Positions 1 to 6,763 of a stretch of DNA of 48,299 nucleotides are shown one piece after another. The translations under genes were made by a program, and so were the position numbers. A model generated the notes under the pieces. That model was given only the letters and a program-made list of their open reading frames with translations, was not told the origin of the DNA and searched no databases. Source of the DNA: Candidatus Poribacteria bacterium (lineage in GTDB: Bacteria > Poribacteria > WGA-4E > WGA-3G). How positions within the stretch are numbered: position 1 is the first letter of the stretch; each line of letters begins with the position of its first letter. The stretch lies in NCBI GenBank assembly GCA_009841255.1, contig VXMD01000018.1, positions 156,736-205,034 on the forward strand, written 5' to 3'.

Positions 1-124
1 GACGAACGAAAAGTTGGATGCCCTGAGCGCGAAACTTGACACAAAAGCCGATAAAACGGCTCTCGACGCGACGAACGAAAAGTTGGATGCCCTGAGCGCG
101 AAACTTGACACAAAAGCCGATAAA
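1..124 (+). repeat. 69-bp tandem duplication inside the coiled-coil gene
   Basis: Bases 1-55 and 70-124 are identical, giving a period of 69 bp (23 codons), in frame with the coiled-coil gene. More copies may lie upstream of the window. Identity at every position, including third codon positions, points to recent duplication or ongoing copy-number change. Confidence 0.85.
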
Positions 125-271
125 GCAGATTTGGATACCCTTAATGGCAAGATTGATAATCTCGGACACCGTGTAGAACGTATCGAAGCCGGGATCGGAA
201 CCCTCAAATGGGTCATTGGTGCTGAAGTTGCTGTCATCGGTGTAATTCTCGCCTTTATTAAAGCGTGTTAG
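2..271 (+). CDS. Coiled-coil protein with C-terminal membrane anchor (5' end outside window)
   Basis: The reading frame is open from the first bases of the window, so the gene begins upstream; the TTG at 14 is only an internal codon. The visible 89 residues are made of a 23-residue repeat (TNEKLDALSAKLDTKADKxx...) followed by a heptad-like stretch (LDTLNGKIDNLGHRVERIEAGI) and one hydrophobic segment close to the C-terminus (WVIGAEVAVIGVILAFI), ending in KAC. This is the layout of a small tail-anchored coiled-coil protein, like the protein at 4527-4889. The repeat also exists at DNA level as a recent tandem duplication. No enzymatic motif is visible; a structural or oligomerising role is inference. 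No terminator hairpin is seen behind it. Confidence 0.75.
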   Translation, partial: TNEKLDALSAKLDTKADKTALDATNEKLDALSAKLDTKADKADLDTLNGKIDNLGHRVERIEAGIGTLKWVIGAEVAVIGVILAFIKAC

Positions 272-400
272 CAATTCCTCGCTATACATGTTCTCAAAAC
301 CCGCTACTTCTCCCCATAACATCGTCTGAGCTGTGATGGATTGTGATATGGGATTCCGCTACGAAACTGCTGTAGATAATACATCCGCCTCGGTTACCTT

Positions 401-462
401 AATATATACTGTGATAATATATACTGTGATGGTCCATCATAGTCTATCACAGTAAATCACAG
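401..462. repeat. Short GTGAT/ATCAC repeats downstream of the GxxExxY gene
   Basis: A 15-bp unit AATATATACTGTGAT occurs twice in tandem (401-415 and 416-430), followed by ATCATAG, CTATCACAGTAAATCACAG. The same vocabulary (ATCACAG, GTAAATCA, TCCATCA) is found on the other side of the GxxExxY gene at 868-1122, so the gene is bracketed by related low-complexity repeats. Confidence 0.7.
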
Positions 463-855
463 GTCCGGGGTGAACTTTTTATTCACAAGCCTTCTAAAAT
501 CCAAGCGCGTAGATCCAAAGTTTATTAACAACCCTACTTCCAGATTATAAATCTCGAGATAATTGAGAGCCTGCGCCAGATGGGCGTTTTCCAATTGAAT
601 AACGGCTTTCAATTCAACAGAAATACAGTTTTCTACTAAGAAATCAACCCTTCTGCTCCCGATCTGCTGTCCTTTGTAGGAGAGAGGCATCTCAAATTCG
701 CGCGCAAACGCAATACCTTGACCCGCCATCTCTATCTCCAAAGCTTTTTGATAGATAAACTCTTGAAATCCATTCCTCAACGTAGAATGTACCTCCATCG
801 CACATCTGATTATCTTTCCTGTCAATTCCGAATACTTATATCTCTCATCTACCAT
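457..855 (-). CDS. GxxExxY family protein (PD-(D/E)XK nuclease-like)
   Basis: The 132-residue protein has the family signature G-F-Q-E-F-I-Y at residues 29-35 and a downstream RVDFLVENCISVELKA segment that fits the D...ExK core of PD-(D/E)XK nuclease folds, then ending in LLINFG and a basic tail. The frame stays open upstream to 1053, but the ATG at 855 is preferred because AGGAGG lies 5 nt before it and because the upstream extension is translated short repeats (WSITVWSI...). GxxExxY proteins are common in Planctomycetes, Verrucomicrobia and Poribacteria; their function is not established, and a nuclease role is inferred only from the fold. It is a single gene with repeats on both sides, a setting that suggests a mobile or selfish element. 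Confidence 0.85.
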   Translation of the reverse strand: MVDERYKYSELTGKIIRCAMEVHSTLRNGFQEFIYQKALEIEMAGQGIAFAREFEMPLSYKGQQIGSRRVDFLVENCISVELKAVIQLENAHLAQALNYLEIYNLEVGLLINFGSTRLDFRRLVNKKFTPDL

Positions 856-867
856 ATTAACCCTCCT

Positions 868-1122
868 GACTGTGATTTTACTGATGCTCCACACTGTGAT
901 GCTCCATACTGTGATGGCCCATGATAGTCCATGATGGTCCATGATAAACACACATTTCATCTTCATAGTCCACCAGAGCAAATCGAACTGTGATTTTACT
1001 GATTTCACTGATGAGCCATGATAAACACAGATTTCAGCATCACCGCCCATCAAGGTAAATCACGGTAAATCATAGTAAATCACGGTCCATCACAGTAAAT
1101 CATAGTAAATCATAGTCCATTT
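868..1122. repeat. Cluster of GTGATTT / AAATCACAG short repeats
   Basis: About 250 bp are built from variants of CTGTGATTTTACTGAT, GATGGTCCATGATA and AAATCACAGT/AAATCATAGT, present in both orientations. The last part (1060-1122) is an almost regular series of about 11-bp units ending in TCACGGTAAATCATAGTAAATC-like blocks. No conserved protein is encoded; frames crossing it translate to repeats. The same words recur in the hairpin at 26250-26352, so this is a dispersed family of the genome. The rest of the gap up to 1567 holds an inverted repeat, a promoter and a leader hairpin. Confidence 0.7.
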
Positions 1123-1123
1123 T

Positions 1124-1176
1124 ACACTTTTTTGATAAATTATGCGGTTTTTTGCATTTTTTATGCAAAAAAGTGT
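1124..1176. other. Two overlapping, mutually exclusive inverted repeats
   Basis: TTTTTTGCAT (1148-1157) and ATGCAAAAAA (1163-1172) are perfect inverted copies with a TTTTT loop. ACACTTTTTT (1124-1133) can instead pair with AAAAAAGTGT (1167-1176). The stems are AT-rich. They lie just upstream of the promoter at 1196 and could be an operator, or a weak bidirectional terminator for transcripts entering from either side; the sequence does not decide between these. Confidence 0.45.
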
Positions 1177-1195
1177 ATTTTTTTGTAATTTTAAC

Positions 1196-1224
1196 TTGAC
1201 AAACAGCGTTTAATAGTTTATAAT
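1196..1224 (+). promoter_or_regulatory. Consensus sigma-70 promoter upstream of the lamin-tail protein gene
   Basis: TTGACA (1196-1201), a 17-nt spacer and TATAAT (1219-1224) match the housekeeping consensus exactly. Transcription would start near 1231 and give a leader of about 335 nt before the ATG at 1568. Confidence 0.7.
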
Positions 1225-1408
1225 TATAGCATAAAGGGTTTAAAACGCAATAATTTGCAGAATATGTGTTGAAAACGCGATATTTTACACACTTACGCAA
1301 GAAATTTAAGATGTGGCGATTAGAAGCACATCGAATCCCGTTGAGACCCTTGAAAATAACACATAAGTTTTTAAGGTAACATTATGTGTAAAAGGTTAGG
1401 TTCAAATA

Positions 1409-1448
1409 AAGAATGGATTTAATAATCCCTGGATCCGTTCTTATTTTT
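1409..1448 (+). terminator. Leader hairpin followed by a T run (possible attenuator)
   Basis: AAGAATGGAT (1409-1418) pairs with ATCCGTTCTT (1433-1442), ten pairs including one G-U, with a 14-nt loop, followed by ATTTTT. It stands about 120 nt before the start codon of the secreted protein and after its promoter. Inside it, GGAT and ATCC can form a competing small hairpin. This looks like an intrinsic terminator in a 5' leader, so premature termination control is a reasonable guess; no known riboswitch class was recognised. Confidence 0.4.
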
Positions 1449-1567
1449 CAGATGGTTTTCGGTGATCGGTCAGAAGCAGTTTTTGTGAAACGAGAACCGA
1501 CAACTATCACAGGTTTTAGGTTTATGTTTCAACATTTTTATTCCATAAGAACAAGGAGATAGAACGA

Positions 1568-4342
1568 ATGTTGTCAAAGAAAATGGCAGTTTCGTTAACA
1601 AGTCTAATAACAATCTTCGCTCTCGCTTTTGTGGTACCTCCTGCGATGGCGGGTGATTTCAGCACTGCGATCACAGTGGGTGGTAACGATGTAAGTCATG
1701 AAGACGGTGAACAACGGGTAACTGGCACAAGTGTAACACTCAATGTTACGTTTGGTCGGGTAGTCGCGTTCGATGGCACGGCGGGGGACCCTAATGTGAG
1801 TACCGGCGGAACTGAAGCTTTTCAACCTCGTGATCTCATCGTTGTAGCCTACAATGAAAATGGAGCGGTTGCACCACTTACGGCTGGGACCGATACAGCG
1901 ACTATTGCTGCTGGGTCACCTGCTAATGGTATGAATTACATGGTCACTCTTACCATACCAGCTGCTACGAGGAAACTCTACGTCCAAATCCCACAAGGGC
2001 AAGTTGGTGCAGCGGATCCGACGGTTGATGATGCCGATGATGCAAACGAGAAAAAGGATATAACTATTGGTTTCATACCGACAGATGCTGTTACAGAGAG
2101 GCCGACTGTTTACAAGATTGCATTGGTCGGTGAGGCTTTTTCAACAATCACGACTGCAGAGTTCCAGATTCACGTGCTGTTGAGTGAAATGCCGAAAGAG
2201 GCTATCAAGGATATACTTGACACAGGGGAATCGACTTTTGTGTCAAGTGTTGAGTTAACATCACCTGGTACTACTGGACCTACCTTCGAGGCGGTTGATC
2301 TTAATGGTGATGGTGACACAACTGACCCAAACGAGGGCGCGGCGATTGGAACTGCTGTTCCTACAACGAAGACGGGTGATATGTTGCATCTGTATCTCGT
2401 CACGTTGAAGTCGAAGCCGGGCGAAAAGTCTGTGCTTATTAAAGTGAAAGATTTCTCAGGTATGGCGAGACCTGCTGCTGGTAGTCCTCAAGACATGTAT
2501 ATCCAAGGAGCTGCCACTACGCTCGTTGAAGGTAGACAGCAGTTGACCGTCAAGACCAAGCGAGATGACCCGAAAACCCCGAAAGCCGCGGGGTTGAAGT
2601 TCGGTTTACCAAAAGATAAAGTCATCCCCGCAGGTGGCTTTTTAGTCGTTACCGAAGATAAAGGGGCTTCTGCTGTTCACGTTCCGCCGGGTGCTATAGA
2701 TGCGTCTCCGAAGCCACACGAGCGGAATCAGAATGAACTGATATACAACGTCATTGACGATGGCGATCTCCCGAACCTGGAGACGTTCCTCTCCAACGGG
2801 GGTGTGATTGGTGTTATGGGACCGCACGCCTTGATGATCTCCGAGATCATGTGGGGTTCGGATGCGAGTCAGGATGATCCTGGCAAAAGTCAATGGATTG
2901 AGTTGTATAACGCCGGGGTCGAGTATAAAACCCAGGATGGTGATAATACCACTTACTTGGTTTTCTACGGTCCGGGTGAAGCCCCCACAACGGGACTTCA
3001 TGACACGGTTGGCACAGTCGATGCAACAGGTCTCTATTGGTCGATAGCAGGCAAAGGGCAAAGTGGTCGATCCGGTCAAGGTGAAAAGGCAGCAGGCTTA
3101 ACTGCAGTCGTGCCCACAGTCGCGATTGTCTCAATGTATCGTATGATGGATGCGACAGGTAAACTCGCCGATGGCACGATGGCAAGTTCTTGGACGCAGT
3201 CTATGCCTCCGAGCTTAAACTTCGATGCAGATAACCCGGGTGTCCATATCGGTACCCCCGGTGCGAAAACTTTCACCCGACCGACTCCGCCCGCAGCAGA
3301 AGAACCCGCACCTGTAGCCGTTGTACCCGTTGCGATGGCAGATGAGATCATGATTAGTGAAATCATGGTGGATACCGATAATGGCAGGCTCCCGCAGTGG
3401 ATCGAACTCACCTACTCGGGTATGGCAAAAGCGAGTCTTGAAGGGTGGAGCATAGTGATTGACAATGCGATAGATGCCGGGGTTCTCGGCGGTGGCAATG
3501 CGATTACGGTGAGCCTTGGCGATGCGATGGTGGATGTGAGTAAGAATACGGGGAATATGGGCAAAGGTCAATCCGTCTTAGTGGTTGCTTGGCCCACGAC
3601 GCGTCATTCCGCGAACATCCCTGATGCCCGTGTGATCAACGTTGCCTCACAACTCGGTCAGACGAGTCGCTATCAGTTGCTCAGCTATAACGGTTTCAGG
3701 ATCACATTAGTGCCCCCCGACCAAGAAGCGATCGCCGCGTTTGGCGACATCGCAGGCAATCTGCACGAGGATTGGGACATTCCGATGTCCGAAGGCTCTG
3801 CCCGGAGTTCGCTGATCCGCTATGACATGCTTGCCGATGGCACGATGACGATGGGAACGGACGCTAATGGATGGGTTCTCGCCGATAGCACTGATCTCGC
3901 GACGGGTCCGGAAAGTTTCTATGGTGATGACGAAGATAGCAGCACTCCCGGACAGCATGCTGGTGGACCGCTGCCCGTGGAACTCTCACACTTCAGACCC
4001 GCCCGCGATAAAGCAACAGGTGCAGTCGTGATAACCTGGGCAACACAATCCGAGCTGAACAACGCTGGATTCTTCATCAAGCGTTCACAGCAACGCGATG
4101 GCGAGTTCAAAGTCATCAACGCTACGATGGTCCCAGGCGCAGGCACCACTTCAGAGAAGCAGTTCTATACCTATACGGATACAACTGCTCAACCTAACGT
4201 CGTATACTACTACCAAATTGAAGATGTTTCCCTCGATGGGAATCGTCAGACGCTGACCCGTGGCATCCGTCTGAAAGGACATATCGGTGCCGCCGGTAAA
4301 CTTACCTCCACGTGGGGTGAATTGAAGTCGTCCAATGAGTAG
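1568..4342 (+). CDS. Large secreted protein with two lamin-tail domains and a C-terminal W-G tail motif
   Basis: The 924-residue product starts with a clear Sec signal peptide (hydrophobic core LITIFALAFVV, AMA cleavage site near residue 28). AGGAGA lies 8 nt before the ATG. Two segments beginning MISEIM and containing QWIELYN or QWIELTY (about residues 418-560 and 593-790) are the hallmarks of lamin-tail domains, which in bacteria occur in secreted and surface proteins. Residues of about 795-900 (LPVELSHFRPAR..., VITWATQSELNNAGF, VVYYYQIEDV) match the fibronectin-like module that often precedes C-terminal sorting tails. The extreme C-terminus is GKLTSTWGELKSSNE, a motif also seen at the ends of the proteins at 5840-6625 and 20164-21021. 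No enzyme motif was seen; a surface or matrix role is inferred. It is a single-gene unit between the promoter at 1196 and the terminator at 4401. Confidence 0.85.
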   Translation: MLSKKMAVSLTSLITIFALAFVVPPAMAGDFSTAITVGGNDVSHEDGEQRVTGTSVTLNVTFGRVVAFDGTAGDPNVSTGGTEAFQPRDLIVVAYNENGAVAPLTAGTDTATIAAGSPANGMNYMVTLTIPAATRKLYVQIPQGQVGAADPTVDDADDANEKKDITIGFIPTDAVTERPTVYKIALVGEAFSTITTAEFQIHVLLSEMPKEAIKDILDTGESTFVSSVELTSPGTTGPTFEAVDLNGDGDTTDPNEGAAIGTAVPTTKTGDMLHLYLVTLKSKPGEKSVLIKVKDFSGMARPAAGSPQDMYIQGAATTLVEGRQQLTVKTKRDDPKTPKAAGLKFGLPKDKVIPAGGFLVVTEDKGASAVHVPPGAIDASPKPHERNQNELIYNVIDDGDLPNLETFLSNGGVIGVMGPHALMISEIMWGSDASQDDPGKSQWIELYNAGVEYKTQDGDNTTYLVFYGPGEAPTTGLHDTVGTVDATGLYWSIAGKGQSGRSGQGEKAAGLTAVVPTVAIVSMYRMMDATGKLADGTMASSWTQSMPPSLNFDADNPGVHIGTPGAKTFTRPTPPAAEEPAPVAVVPVAMADEIMISEIMVDTDNGRLPQWIELTYSGMAKASLEGWSIVIDNAIDAGVLGGGNAITVSLGDAMVDVSKNTGNMGKGQSVLVVAWPTTRHSANIPDARVINVASQLGQTSRYQLLSYNGFRITLVPPDQEAIAAFGDIAGNLHEDWDIPMSEGSARSSLIRYDMLADGTMTMGTDANGWVLADSTDLATGPESFYGDDEDSSTPGQHAGGPLPVELSHFRPARDKATGAVVITWATQSELNNAGFFIKRSQQRDGEFKVINATMVPGAGTTSEKQFYTYTDTTAQPNVVYYYQIEDVSLDGNRQTLTRGIRLKGHIGAAGKLTSTWGELKSSNE

Positions 4343-4400
4343 TAGCAACAAAAAGGTTATTTCAGGGATAAAATTTGTTTGAACTAACCTTAACCACAAG

Positions 4401-4438
4401 ACGGGGTAGTGTTTAGCGGCACTACCCCGTTTTGTTTT
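4401..4438 (+). terminator. Strong intrinsic terminator
   Basis: ACGGGGTAGTG (4401-4411) and CACTACCCCGT (4420-4430) form a perfect 11-bp stem with an 8-nt loop, followed by TTTGTTTT. It ends the transcript of the lamin-tail protein gene. Confidence 0.92.
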
Positions 4439-4478
4439 AGTCGGTCAGGAAGGGTGGAAGAGTCCCCGGCAATTTTTA

Positions 4479-4507
4479 TTGACACACACGCACATATGAT
4501 TTACTAT
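4479..4507 (+). promoter_or_regulatory. Sigma-70 promoter of the small coiled-coil gene
   Basis: TTGACA (4479-4484), a 17-nt spacer and TACTAT (4502-4507) lie 20 nt before the ATG at 4527. The leader would therefore be very short, with AAGGAAA as the ribosome binding site. Confidence 0.65.
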
Positions 4508-4526
4508 ATACACAAGGAAACACCCG

Positions 4527-4889
4527 ATGAAAACTTTTCTACTTTGCCTCTCAATACTCTTTTGTGCGATCGCGCTGCCAGCTTTTGGTGAGTTGACCGT
4601 CCAAGACTTCGAAAAGATACGGCAGATCGTTAAAGCGTCAGAAACCGCCTTAACGTCACGTATAGAGACAGTTGAGTCAAAAGTTGACGCGATTGATACA
4701 CGCCTCCGGATAGTCGAAACCGGTGTTGCAGAATTACGAGGACGCAGCCTCGGCTTTGGTGTTTTAAGAGACTGGATCGTTACCATCTGTGCTCTGGGGG
4801 CGCTCGTCCTCTCTATTTTCACATTAATGAAAACACAATCTAACGCCACACAGACCACACAAACCTCTCAAAAATCAGCGTCTCCATAA
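4527..4889 (+). CDS. Small secreted coiled-coil protein with one C-terminal membrane segment
   Basis: The 120-residue product has a signal peptide (MKTFLLCLSILFCAIALPAFG, cut near residue 21), a heptad-rich helix (about residues 24-72, with SRIETVESKVDAIDTRLRIVE) and a membrane segment (WIVTICALGALVLSIFTLM, about 88-106), followed by a polar Thr/Gln-rich tail. The order is that of a periplasmic coiled coil tethered to the inner membrane. It resembles in design, though not clearly in sequence, the partial protein at the window start. It has its own promoter (4479) and ends 19 nt before the convergent gene at 4909. Its function is unknown. Confidence 0.8.
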   Translation: MKTFLLCLSILFCAIALPAFGELTVQDFEKIRQIVKASETALTSRIETVESKVDAIDTRLRIVETGVAELRGRSLGFGVLRDWIVTICALGALVLSIFTLMKTQSNATQTTQTSQKSASP

Positions 4890-4908
4890 GCTTCAAATTG
4901 TGCTTGTC

Positions 4909-5814
4909 TTACGGGACATCCCTGGCACATCGAAACCCGACGACGTTCAGGCTATTGTTCGGATAATCACTGATGCGCTCAGCATTACGAATCGTGTGCA
5001 CAGCACGGTACCACGTTCCGCCCCGTAAAACGCGGCGTTCACCGGCATCAGGTCCCTTCGGATTCCGAAGCGGACGCTCCGGACCTCGCATGTCGCTGTA
5101 GTAGGTTGAACTGTACCAGTCCGCACACCATTCCCAGACATTCCCCGCCATATCATACAAACCGTAACCGTTGGGAGGAAACGTTCCAACGGGTGCAGTA
5201 AAAAGGTATCCATCGTTTACACCGGCACTCCGCCACTCAAATTCCGTTTGCCTGTCAGCGAAGTTGGCACTCGTATGATTCGGTTCGGCATCACCCCATG
5301 GATAGCGTGCGCCTTCTAAGCCACCGCGTGCGGCTTTCTCCCATTCCGCCTCCGTCGGCAACCGTTTGCCTGCCCACTCACAGTAGGCAACGGCATCAAA
5401 CCACGTCACCGTTGTGACGGGTTGATCTGGGTGATTGAAATCCGGGTCACGCCACGGTTCGTAACCCTGTTTGAGAAGTTCGTAGACAGCGGTATAGCCG
5501 ATGCCGCGTGGATCCGGGTGCCCCGTTGCGACGACAAACACCTGATATTTAGCATTTGTTACTTCGTGTTGATCCATGTAAAACGCATCAAGTTCCACTG
5601 TGTGTACGGGTGCTTCGTCCACATCGCCGGTGGTACTTCCCATCTGAAAGGCGCCTGCCGGAATCAGCACCATGCCTTCGGGCGGTTCTGCTATCTCCTC
5701 CTCGGAGCAGGCAAGCCATACAAAAACAAAGGCGAAATGGAGCAGATACCGCAGTTGCGCCCCATTACGCCCTTTCTTAGAATTAGAAATGGTCCTCACT
5801 ACACCCATAAGCAC
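4909..5814 (-). CDS. Lipoprotein with SUMF1/formylglycine-generating-enzyme-like domain, catalytic Cys pair absent
   Basis: The 301-residue product has an N-terminal hydrophobic segment ending in a lipobox (VWLAC), so it is probably a lipoprotein. The rest is a full FGE-sulfatase domain: GMVLIPAGAFQMGS, D-x-F-Y-M-D-x-x-E-V-T-N, a RLPTEAEWEKAARGG block, GNVWEW, then RVLRGGTW and a GFRCA end. True formylglycine-generating enzymes carry two cysteines just after the RGGS motif; here that stretch reads RGGTWYRAVHTIRNAE and has none. So although two Cys-type sulfatases lie in this window (17629 and 37543), this protein is probably not their oxidase and is more likely one of the many non-catalytic SUMF1-fold proteins. 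It is followed downstream by the convergent gene at 4527-4889. Confidence 0.88.
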   Translation of the reverse strand: MLMGVVRTISNSKKGRNGAQLRYLLHFAFVFVWLACSEEEIAEPPEGMVLIPAGAFQMGSTTGDVDEAPVHTVELDAFYMDQHEVTNAKYQVFVVATGHPDPRGIGYTAVYELLKQGYEPWRDPDFNHPDQPVTTVTWFDAVAYCEWAGKRLPTEAEWEKAARGGLEGARYPWGDAEPNHTSANFADRQTEFEWRSAGVNDGYLFTAPVGTFPPNGYGLYDMAGNVWEWCADWYSSTYYSDMRGPERPLRNPKGPDAGERRVLRGGTWYRAVHTIRNAERISDYPNNSLNVVGFRCARDVP

Positions 5815-5839
5815 GTTTCAATATTGCTTAGATCTCAGG

Positions 5840-6625
5840 CTACTGTCCCGCCTTCACTCTACCCCAGACGGTTGCGAGTTTGCCACGTGCGTGAACATCA
5901 AGTGCCTCGTCGATGTTGCCACTCGCCTCTTTAACCTGATCCTCATCTAAAGCGACCGAAAACACCGCGACTTCATCGAGCAAGCCGTTGTACCAGTGCC
6001 CGCTTCCACCGCGATGACCGAGCCTTAAATCCTGTTCTCCGGCAATCAATTTGCCTCCATGCGGTGCCGAATTTCTCAGATCGCCATCAACATAAATTTT
6101 AGCATCTTTGCCATCGTAGGTACAAACACAATGCGTCCACTTCTCGGGCTCGGTTGTACCGGCCCCAGAATTCATCACCTTATGGGCACCCTCTCCCCCC
6201 ACAGACAGTGTGAAGTAGAAATATCGACTGCCACGGTTGACAAAGAGTCCGTAGTTTTCCCACGGTCCACCCTGCATTCCGTTCGCCATGATACACAACC
6301 AGCCATTACCGGGGGCATCGTTCCAGTTCACCCACGCAGAAATCGTGACCTCATCCGCAATTGAGAGCGAATTTGAATCTTTGATGAGGACATGATTATC
6401 TCCACCTTTGAATTCCATTGCGTCGCCGTATTTCCCTTTACCCTTCGCAAGCGATGCCTTCACAATCGTGCCAGTGTTTCCGTTTTCTGAACCGTCCATA
6501 ACTTTGTTGCCTTGAACGTCGTCAAAAGACATATAGAGCGCGAGATCGTCAAGGGGCAATTCCGCCCGCGTCGCTATCGGTAACAGGCAACAGAGCAAGA
6601 CAGTTACGATGATCGTTAATCTCAT
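5840..6625 (-). CDS. Secreted LamG/concanavalin-A-like lectin-fold protein with W-G tail motif
   Basis: The 261-residue product has a signal peptide (MRLTIIVTVLLCCLLPIATRA) followed by one LamG-like jelly-roll domain: LALYMSFDD at the start, VTISAWVNWND, WTHCVCTYDGKDAKIYVDG and the closing GLLDEVAVFSVALDEDQV. Such domains bind glycans or proteins or mediate adhesion outside the cell. The last residues are GKLATVWGRVKAGQ, the same C-terminal motif seen in the proteins at 1568 and 20164. AGGAGG stands 8 nt before the ATG and a consensus promoter lies at 6733-6761. It is followed after 25 nt by the SUMF1-like lipoprotein gene, so the two probably form an operon. Confidence 0.88.
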   Translation of the reverse strand: MRLTIIVTVLLCCLLPIATRAELPLDDLALYMSFDDVQGNKVMDGSENGNTGTIVKASLAKGKGKYGDAMEFKGGDNHVLIKDSNSLSIADEVTISAWVNWNDAPGNGWLCIMANGMQGGPWENYGLFVNRGSRYFYFTLSVGGEGAHKVMNSGAGTTEPEKWTHCVCTYDGKDAKIYVDGDLRNSAPHGGKLIAGEQDLRLGHRGGSGHWYNGLLDEVAVFSVALDEDQVKEASGNIDEALDVHARGKLATVWGRVKAGQ

Positions 6626-6732
6626 GTGTCGTGCCTCCTTGTGTTGGTTTCGGTCAATGTTAACGGATTTTTGGATAAATGTTAATCGGATTGAGGTTCT
6701 GACGCTACCGAGAGTCGCAACGCCATCAGTAA

Positions 6733-6761
6733 ACTATACCTTACTTTCTGCCAGATGTCAA
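6733..6761 (-). promoter_or_regulatory. Consensus sigma-70 promoter of the LamG gene (minus strand)
   Basis: Read on the minus strand, TTGACA (6761-6756), 17 nt and TATAGT (6738-6733). It lies just past the stop codon of the SNF2 gene and gives a leader of about 100 nt to the ATG at 6625. Confidence 0.65.
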
Positions 6762-6763
6762 AT

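Noticed and set aside
856-1053. Upstream extension of the GxxExxY frame to 1053
   Set aside because: It is translated low-complexity repeats, and AGGAGG directly precedes the ATG at 855.
1060-1122. CRISPR array
   Set aside because: The units are about 11 bp, degenerate and without unique spacers; the same holds for the heptamer tracts at 36596-36690.
1100-1300. 66-residue reading frame on the minus strand
   Set aside because: It covers the AT-rich promoter and inverted-repeat region, lacks a ribosome binding site and shows no family features.
1301-1567. tRNA or riboswitch in the long leader
   Set aside because: No cloverleaf with a T-loop and no known riboswitch core could be found by eye; only the attenuator-like hairpin is supported.
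4409-4591. 60-residue plus-strand frame
   Set aside because: It runs through the terminator hairpin and the promoter and overlaps the real gene at 4527 in another frame.
5422-5934. 170-residue plus-strand frame opposite the SUMF1-like gene
   Set aside because: Antisense shadow of the lipoprotein gene, without known domain.
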